Part shown: one piece after another, positions 52,632 through 64,000 of the stretch | Position numbering within the stretch: the stretch's first letter is position 1 | How the letters are laid out: every line of letters begins with the position of its first letter | Assembly (NCBI GenBank): GCA_963699525.1 | Contig: CAVOUI010000006.1 | Span: 124,001-188,000, forward strand | DNA: 64,000 nt | Reading direction: 5' to 3' | From: SG8-41 sp963699525 | Lineage (GTDB): Bacteria > Pseudomonadota > Gammaproteobacteria > Burkholderiales > SG8-41 | Notes under the pieces: generated by a model | The model's database searches: none | Told to the model about the DNA's origin: nothing | The model's input: the letters and a program-made list of their open reading frames with translations, nothing else | Position numbers and translations under genes: made by a program

Positions 52632-54371
52632 TTACATTCTATCGGGGGCAGACACACCCAGCAGCGCGAGCCCGTTGCGCAGCACCTGCCGCACTGCTGC
52701 GGCCAGCGCGAGCCGCGCCCGCTTCACGCTCTCATCGTCGACCAGAAAGCGCGCCGCATTGTAATAACTGTGGAAACCCGCGGCGAGTTCCCGCAGGTAG
52801 AAAGCGATCAGGTGCGGTGCGAGGTCGCGCGCAGCGCTCTCCACCGCGTCGGGATATTCCAGCAGGAGCGCGAGCAGCGCCGTCTCGTGCTCCGAGACGA
52901 GCGCGGCAACGTCGGCTCCGGTGAGTTCGGCCGGATCTCCGCCCCACTGCTCGAGCACGCTGCACACGCGGGCGTGCGCGTACTGGACGTAGTAGACCGG
53001 GTTCTCGTTGCTCTGCGACTTGGCGAGGTCGAGATCGAAATCGAGGTGCTGATCGCTCTTGCGCAGCACGTAGAAGAAGCGCGCTGCATCGTTGCCGACC
53101 TCACCGCGCAGTTCGCGCAAGGTGACAAACTCCCCCGCGCGCGTCGACATTGAAACGCGCTCGCCGCCGCGGTAGAGCACCGCAAACTGCACGAGCGCGA
53201 TGGTCAGCCGCTGCGGGTCGAGGCCGAGCGCCGCGAGCGCGCCCTTCACGCGCGCGATGTAGCCGTGATGATCTGCGCCCCAGATGTCAATCGCGCTGTC
53301 AAAGCCGCGCTCGAACTTGTCGAGATGGTAGGCGATGTCGGACGCGAAGTAGGTGTACTGGCCGTTCTCGCGCCGCACGACGCGGTCCTTCTCGTCGCCG
53401 TAGCTGCTCGAGCGGAACCATTTTGCCCCGTCCTGCTCGTAGAGGTGGCCGCGCTCCTCGAGCCGTCTCAGCGCGCGCTCGACGCGGCCGGTATCGTAGA
53501 GCGAGCGCTCGGAATACCACGCATCGAACGTGACGCCGAATTCGGCGAGGTCGCTGCGGCAGTCCGCGAGCTGTACCTCGAGCGCGAAGCGGTGAATGGT
53601 GTCGAAGTCCGCGCCGAGGGCGCGCTTGGCCGACTCGATCAGGGCATCGAGGCGGAGTTCCTCGTCGGGCTCGGCGGAGGCCGCCGCGAGCGTCTCCGCG
53701 CTGCGGCGAAAGCGTTCTCCGTGTTGAGCGTGGATGGCGCGAGCCATTGAGCGCACGTACTCTCCCTGGTAGGCGTTCGCCGGAAACGATGCGGCCTCGC
53801 CGGCGAGCTCGAGATACCGCAGCCAGGTCGACAGCGCGAGGATATCCATCTGCCGGCCGGCGTCGTTCACATAGAACTCGCGGGCGATGTCGAAGCCGGC
53901 GGCAGCGAGCACGTTGGCGAGGCTCGCGCCGTAAGCGGCGCCGCGTCCGTGGCCGACGTGCAGGGGACCGGTAGGATTGGCCGACACGAATTCGACCTGG
54001 ATTTTCTTGCGCTGGACCAGAAGGCTCGTCCCGTAGCGCGCGCCCGCTTCGAGGACGCGGTTCACGACCTGCTGCTTGAACGAGCGCTTGAGGAAGAGAT
54101 TGATGAATCCCGCCCCGGCCACCTCGGCCTTCTCGACGTAGGGCGAGGCCGGCAGCGCCGCCGCCAGCCGGGCCGCGATCTCGCGCGGCGCGCGTTTCTC
54201 CGCCTTGGCGAGCTGCAGCGCGACGCTGCAGGCGTAATCACCGTGCGCGGCCTGCCGCGGCCTCTCCAGCACGATGGGAGGTGCCGCCGCAGCGGGTGCG
54301 ACCTCTCGAATCGCCGTCTCGAACAGCGCGGAAAGGTGCGCGCGCAGGTCGGGAGAAACAGAGGCCGCCAT
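52632..54371 (-). CDS. argS: Arginyl-tRNA synthetase
   Basis: ArgS charges tRNA-Arg. From ATG 54371 (MAASVSPDLRAHLSALFE) it is 579 residues. It has the N-terminal Add-1 domain, the class I HIGH motif as SANPTGPLHVGHGRGAAYG, and the KMSK-like loop as GERVSMSTRAGEFV (Lys missing, as in many ArgS). The anticodon-binding C-terminal domain includes YYVQYAHARVCSVLEQW. The longer upstream frame to 54539 runs into priA and lacks similarity. It is 34 bp behind priA. Confidence 0.97.
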   Translation of the reverse strand: MAASVSPDLRAHLSALFETAIREVAPAAAAPPIVLERPRQAAHGDYACSVALQLAKAEKRAPREIAARLAAALPASPYVEKAEVAGAGFINLFLKRSFKQQVVNRVLEAGARYGTSLLVQRKKIQVEFVSANPTGPLHVGHGRGAAYGASLANVLAAAGFDIAREFYVNDAGRQMDILALSTWLRYLELAGEAASFPANAYQGEYVRSMARAIHAQHGERFRRSAETLAAASAEPDEELRLDALIESAKRALGADFDTIHRFALEVQLADCRSDLAEFGVTFDAWYSERSLYDTGRVERALRRLEERGHLYEQDGAKWFRSSSYGDEKDRVVRRENGQYTYFASDIAYHLDKFERGFDSAIDIWGADHHGYIARVKGALAALGLDPQRLTIALVQFAVLYRGGERVSMSTRAGEFVTLRELRGEVGNDAARFFYVLRKSDQHLDFDLDLAKSQSNENPVYYVQYAHARVCSVLEQWGGDPAELTGADVAALVSEHETALLALLLEYPDAVESAARDLAPHLIAFYLRELAAGFHSYYNAARFLVDDESVKRARLALAAAVRQVLRNGLALLGVSAPDRM

Positions 54372-54405
54372 CGGGAACCTGGAGAAAAAAGGCGGATTAT
54401 AAGCG

Positions 54406-56394
54406 TCAGAACTCGAGCGGGTCGACGTCGATCGACCAGCGCGCCCTTGTGGAGACCGAGCTCGCCAATGCGTCGCGCCATGCGTCGAGAAACTCGTGCA
54501 GGCGGCGCCGCGAAGCGGCCTGGACCAGCAGCTGGGCACGCTCGCGGCCGGCGCGGCGCGCCAGCGCCGCCGGCACCGGATCGTACGCGGTGAGGTGCCG
54601 ATCGAGCGCCTTGCCGCAGCGCGCGGCCTCGGTGAGGAACTGGAGCGCCGTGGCGAGTCGCGGCGCCTCCGCGCGCAGGAGCGCCTGGTGGACGAACGGA
54701 GGGAAACCGGTTTGACGGCGCTCCGCGAGCACGGCGTCGGCGAACGCGCGGTAGTCCTGGTCGCGCAAGGCGGCGTAGAGCGGGTGATGCGGGAATTCGG
54801 TCTGGATCAGCACCTCGCCCTGCACGGCGCCGCGCCCCGCGCGCCCGGCGACTTGCGTGAGCAGCGCGAACAGCCGTTCGGCGGCCCGGAAGTCAGTGCC
54901 GTAGAGCTGGCTGTCGGCGTTCAGCACGCCCACGAGGTTCAAGTAGGGGAAATCGTGGCCCTTGGCAAGGATCTGGGTGCCGACCAGGATGTCGACGTCG
55001 CGCTCCTGAATGCGCTGGCGCATCGTGTGCCACGCGCGGCGCCGGCGCGTGGTATCGCGATCGATCCGCAGGACGCGCGCCTGCGGGATAAGCCGCGCGA
55101 GCGCTTCCTCCACGCGCTGCGTGCCCTGCCCGATCGGCGCGAGATCCGGGTTGCCGCAGCTGGGGCACGCTACGGGAGGCGGCGAGACGTGGCCGCAGTG
55201 GTGGCAGCACAGGCGGCGCTGCGGCAGATGCAGCACGAGCCGCGCCGAGCAGCGCCGGCAGCCGGAGATCCAGCCGCAGGACCGGCACATCAGCACCGGG
55301 GCGTAGCCGCGCCGGTTGATGAACACCAGCGCCTGCTCGCCGCGGGCGGTGCACTGGCGCAGCGCCGTGAGGAGCCGCTCCGACAATCCGTCGCTCAGCT
55401 TTTCGCCCCGGGTGTCGATGCAGGCGATGCGCGGCGGCGGGGCGCCGATCCGGCGCGTCAGTTCGAGCAGCGCGTAGCGGCCACTGATGGCGTTGTGATA
55501 GGTTTCAACGGCGGGCGTGGCCGAGCCGAGCACGACGGGCACGGCGCGCTGCCGCGCACGCACCACGGCGAGGTCCCGCGCCGAATAGCGGAATCCCTCC
55601 CCCTGCTTGAACGAGCTGTCCTGTTCCTCGTCCACGATGATGACGCCGAGCTCCGGCAGCGGAACGAACACGGCGAGGCGGGTGCCGAGCACGATGCGGG
55701 CCCGCCCGCAGCACGCCGCCCGCCAGTGCTCGAGCCGCTCCGCTTCGGCGAGCCCGCTGTGCATGCTGACTGCCTCGGTGTTCGGAAAGCGGGCTCGGAT
55801 CAGGCCTTCCAGTTGCGGCGTGAGCGCGATTTCGGGCACCAGCACCAGTGCCTGCCGCCCCGCCGCAAGTGTTGCAGCAATGGCGTGAAGGTAGACCTCC
55901 GTCTTGCCGCTGCCGGTGACCCCGAGCAGAAGAAATGGATGGAACGCTCCAAGACCGCGACCGATCTCGGCCACGGCCCGCGCCTGTTCCGCGGTCAGCA
56001 CCGGCGCCGGTCCAGCGGCGGGAGGCACGCCTGCGGCGGAGTCCGGCTGCGGCAAGCGCCGCCGGGGCAGTGCCGCGATGCGGCGCAGACGGGTCGGCAA
56101 TGCGCCCATGATCACCGCGCCCAGCGGGTGGTGATAGTAATCGGCGGAAAATCGCAGCAACCGCAGGTCTTCCGCCGTGAGCGGCGGCAAGTCGCGCAGG
56201 ATTCGGACAGCCTCTTTCAGGCGCTCCGAGGGGACCGCCGTGGCGTGAGCGAGTTCGACGATCACGCCGACCGCGCTTCTCCGGTTGAAAGGCACCTGCA
56301 CGCGCTGTCCAACATCAGCGGCCGTTGCGTCGGTCGCGCGGTAATCGAACAACGTCGATACCGGGACGTCGAGCGCGACGCGAATGATGTTCAT
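54406..56394 (-). CDS. priA: Primosomal replication restart helicase PriA
   Basis: PriA reloads the replication fork at repaired breaks. The 662-residue protein has the N-terminal 3'-end-binding domain (IIRVALDVPVSTLFDYRA), the DEAD-like helicase with Walker A LLGVTGSGKTEVYLHA, motif II VDEEQDSSFKQGEGF (Gln where E. coli has His), GSATPAVETYHN, and the paired zinc fingers with eight Cys from CRSCGWISGCRRCS to CPSCGNPDL. Motifs GTQILAKGHDFPYLNLVG and RAAERLFALLTQVAGRAGRG follow. The gene starts at 56394, next to a DnaA-box cluster. Confidence 0.97.
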   Translation of the reverse strand: MNIIRVALDVPVSTLFDYRATDATAADVGQRVQVPFNRRSAVGVIVELAHATAVPSERLKEAVRILRDLPPLTAEDLRLLRFSADYYHHPLGAVIMGALPTRLRRIAALPRRRLPQPDSAAGVPPAAGPAPVLTAEQARAVAEIGRGLGAFHPFLLLGVTGSGKTEVYLHAIAATLAAGRQALVLVPEIALTPQLEGLIRARFPNTEAVSMHSGLAEAERLEHWRAACCGRARIVLGTRLAVFVPLPELGVIIVDEEQDSSFKQGEGFRYSARDLAVVRARQRAVPVVLGSATPAVETYHNAISGRYALLELTRRIGAPPPRIACIDTRGEKLSDGLSERLLTALRQCTARGEQALVFINRRGYAPVLMCRSCGWISGCRRCSARLVLHLPQRRLCCHHCGHVSPPPVACPSCGNPDLAPIGQGTQRVEEALARLIPQARVLRIDRDTTRRRRAWHTMRQRIQERDVDILVGTQILAKGHDFPYLNLVGVLNADSQLYGTDFRAAERLFALLTQVAGRAGRGAVQGEVLIQTEFPHHPLYAALRDQDYRAFADAVLAERRQTGFPPFVHQALLRAEAPRLATALQFLTEAARCGKALDRHLTAYDPVPAALARRAGRERAQLLVQAASRRRLHEFLDAWRDALASSVSTRARWSIDVDPLEF

Positions 56395-56662
56395 GCGCGC
56401 ACCGAGCAGACAGATCCGGTTATCAACATCGTGCTGTGGATAACCGTGTTGATAGCGGACCCGGGGCGGACGCGGCTCCAGGCAAGAATTTCCGGGCGAG
56501 CGGATGCCGCCCCGATGCCGACCAAGTAAAGACCTTATATATCAAATAGTTAAATGAGCGACATCACGCCTGAACACGTATCGACCAAACCGTCGGTCAG
56601 TGCCATTCTGCATGTGCATAAGTCCGGCTGATTGACCGCAAAGCCAGCACCGGCGCGGGTTT
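56395..56662. other. priA-hemE intergenic region with DnaA-box cluster and AT-rich block
   Basis: Within this 268-bp gap, three DnaA-box-like 9-mers lie in 36 bp: TTATCAACA (56420-56428), a perfect TGTGGATAA (56435-56443) and TGTTGATAG (56447-56455). An AT-rich stretch follows (about 56525-56557, with TTATATATCAAATAGTTAAA). A further box, TGTGCATAA, is at 56613-56621. Clustered boxes flanking an AT-rich unwinding-like segment make an origin-like layout. A DnaA-titration or regulatory region for priA or hemE is the alternative. No gene is visible here. Confidence 0.5.
56435..56443 (-). promoter_or_regulatory. Consensus DnaA box upstream of priA
   Basis: TGTGGATAA on the plus strand is the exact reverse complement of the consensus TTATCCACA. 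It is the centre of three clustered boxes. Confidence 0.75.
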
Positions 56663-57724
56663 TCAGTGATAGGCCGGACTCAACTCGTGAACGGCCTCCA
56701 CGAGCGCGGCAACGTGATCCGGTGGAGTGAACTGGGTGACGCCGTGGCCAAGGTTGAACACGTGGCCCGCACCGTTCCCGTAGGCGGCAAGTACCGCGGC
56801 CACACCCGCTCGGACCGCCGGCCGCCCCGCGAGCAGCACGGCCGGGTCGAGGTTGCCCTGAAGTGAAACGCGGTGGCCGATGCGCTGCCGCGCTGCGGCG
56901 AGGTCGACCGTCCAGTCGACCCCGACTGCGTCACAGCCGCTCCCGGCGAGCGCCTCGAGCCAACCCCCGCCGCCCTTGGTGAACAGAATCACCGGGACCC
57001 GCTTTCCCTCATGCTCGCGCCGGAGTCCGTCCACGATCCGCTGCATGTAGGAGAGCGAGAATTCCCGGTATTCGGCCGTACCCAGCGTGCCGCCCCAAGT
57101 GTCGAAGATCATGACCACCTGCGCGCCTGCCTCGATCTGGGCGTTGAGTAACGCGGTCGCCGCCCGGCAATTGACTTGCAGAATGTGGTGCAAGAGGTCG
57201 GGGCGGCTGTACAGCATCGCTTTAACCGCGCGAAAATCGGCGCCACCGCTTCCTTCCACCATGTAGCACGCCAGGGTGTACGGGCTTCCGCAAAAGCCGA
57301 TGAGCGGCACGCTGCCGGCGAGCGCCGAGCGCACCTGGCGGATGGTTTCGAGCACGTAGCCGAGTTGCTCTTGCGGATCGGGCACCGCCAGCTTGCGTAT
57401 GTCCCGCTCCTCGCGCAGCGGACGCTCGAGTCGTGGCCCTTCGCCCTCGGAAAAGGTCAAGCCGAGGCCCATCGCATCCGGCAGCGTCAGGATGTCGGAG
57501 AAAACAATGGCGGCATCGAGACTGAACCGCGCGAGCGGCTGCAGCGTCACCTCCGTGGCGAGCTCCGGGTTCCTGGCCAGCGCGAGGAAGCTGCCGGCCC
57601 TGCTGCGGGTGGCGTTGTATTCCGGGAGGTAGCGCCCGGCCTGGCGCATGAGCCAGACCGGCGTGTAGGGCGTCGGCAGCCGCAGCAGCGCGCGGATCAG
57701 GGTATCGTTCTTGAGGGGCGTCAT
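56663..57724 (-). CDS. hemE: Uroporphyrinogen decarboxylase
   Basis: HemE removes four acetate carboxyls from uroporphyrinogen III to make coproporphyrinogen III, for haem. The 353-residue protein has the conserved N-terminal TPVWLMRQAGRYLPEY (with the Arg pair of the active site), VFSDILTLPDAMGL (with the catalytic Asp), and GFCGSPYTLACYMVEG. It ends with the substrate region FNLGHGVTQFTPPDHV. No clear Shine-Dalgarno precedes ATG 57724. It lies 76 bp behind gltD, on the same strand. Confidence 0.97.
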   Translation of the reverse strand: MTPLKNDTLIRALLRLPTPYTPVWLMRQAGRYLPEYNATRSRAGSFLALARNPELATEVTLQPLARFSLDAAIVFSDILTLPDAMGLGLTFSEGEGPRLERPLREERDIRKLAVPDPQEQLGYVLETIRQVRSALAGSVPLIGFCGSPYTLACYMVEGSGGADFRAVKAMLYSRPDLLHHILQVNCRAATALLNAQIEAGAQVVMIFDTWGGTLGTAEYREFSLSYMQRIVDGLRREHEGKRVPVILFTKGGGGWLEALAGSGCDAVGVDWTVDLAAARQRIGHRVSLQGNLDPAVLLAGRPAVRAGVAAVLAAYGNGAGHVFNLGHGVTQFTPPDHVAALVEAVHELSPAYH

Positions 57725-57800
57725 GAACCGCGGAGGGGTGCGGGGATGTGGAAAGACCCCTCGCGCATCTGCAGGAAGGGGACCGGTACCCCTGCTCGTG

Positions 57801-59264
<1,464 letters not shown>

Positions 59265-59309
59265 GGTGTCTGTTCAGTTCAGGCGCGGCGGGCCCGCGCC
59301 CCGTTCCCG

Positions 59310-63971
<4,662 letters not shown>

Positions 63972-64000
63972 TCGGTGCTTCCTCAAATGCTCAATGAATT

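Overview
The window is high-GC bacterial chromosome, almost certainly from a betaproteobacterium. The reasons are the gene order def-fmt-rsmB-DUF4390-ntrY-ntrX, the cluster tkt-gap-pgk-pyk-fba, an orphan Bug/TctC-type solute-binding protein (a family expanded in Burkholderiales), and the order rpmH-rnpA-yidC-mnmE-mnmG-rsmG-parA-parB-atpIBEFHAGDC. It covers the replication-origin neighbourhood: dnaA, dnaN, gyrB, parA, parB and two parS sites all lie between 25 and 39 kb. Genus cannot be told from the sequence alone.

Layout. 1-1 kb: a lower-GC orphan gene bracketed by a 12-bp inverted repeat. 1-6.6 kb (minus strand): a peripheral metabolic module made of an acyl-CoA carboxyltransferase, a Bug solute-binding protein, a cupin, a metal-dependent amidohydrolase and a COG0523 metallochaperone GTPase. 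6.6-13.4 kb (minus): glycolysis/pentose-phosphate genes fba (class I), pyk, pgk, gap, tkt. 13.5-20.3 kb (minus): the ntrX/ntrY two-component pair, DUF4390, rsmB, fmt and def. 20.4-25.5 kb (plus): a LysM protein, dprA and topB. 25.5-30.6 kb (minus): gyrB, dnaN, dnaA. 30.7-38.7 kb (plus): rpmH, rnpA, yidC, mnmE, parS sites, mnmG, rsmG, parA, parB. 38.8-45.8 kb (plus): the complete F1Fo ATP synthase operon, with a consensus-like promoter and a clear intrinsic terminator. 45.9-50.7 kb (plus): glpD, glmU, glmS. 50.7-56.4 kb (minus): two dsbA paralogues, a SPOR protein, argS, priA. 56.4-56.7 kb: an intergenic region with a DnaA-box cluster and an AT-rich stretch. 56.7-64 kb (minus): hemE, gltD, gltB.

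Genes switch from minus to plus at the dnaA/rpmH gap. With the parS sites 4 kb away, this places the likely origin near 29-31 kb. A second DnaA-box cluster between priA and hemE is an alternative that a cumulative GC-skew plot would decide.

Six otherwise well-conserved genes (fba, pyk, pgk, atpH, atpC and one dsbA) carry single-base indels that split them between frames. There are eight such sites. Restoring one base at each gives full-length family proteins. For genes this central, sequencing or assembly errors are likelier than real inactivation.

I saw no rRNA, tRNA, CRISPR array, insertion sequence or prophage. The less routine items are the ATPase-dead NtrX, the priA-hemE DnaA-box cluster, the class I aldolase in the glycolytic cluster, the GTPase-amidohydrolase pair and the bracketed orphan gene. 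I found no convincing wholly new multi-gene system.
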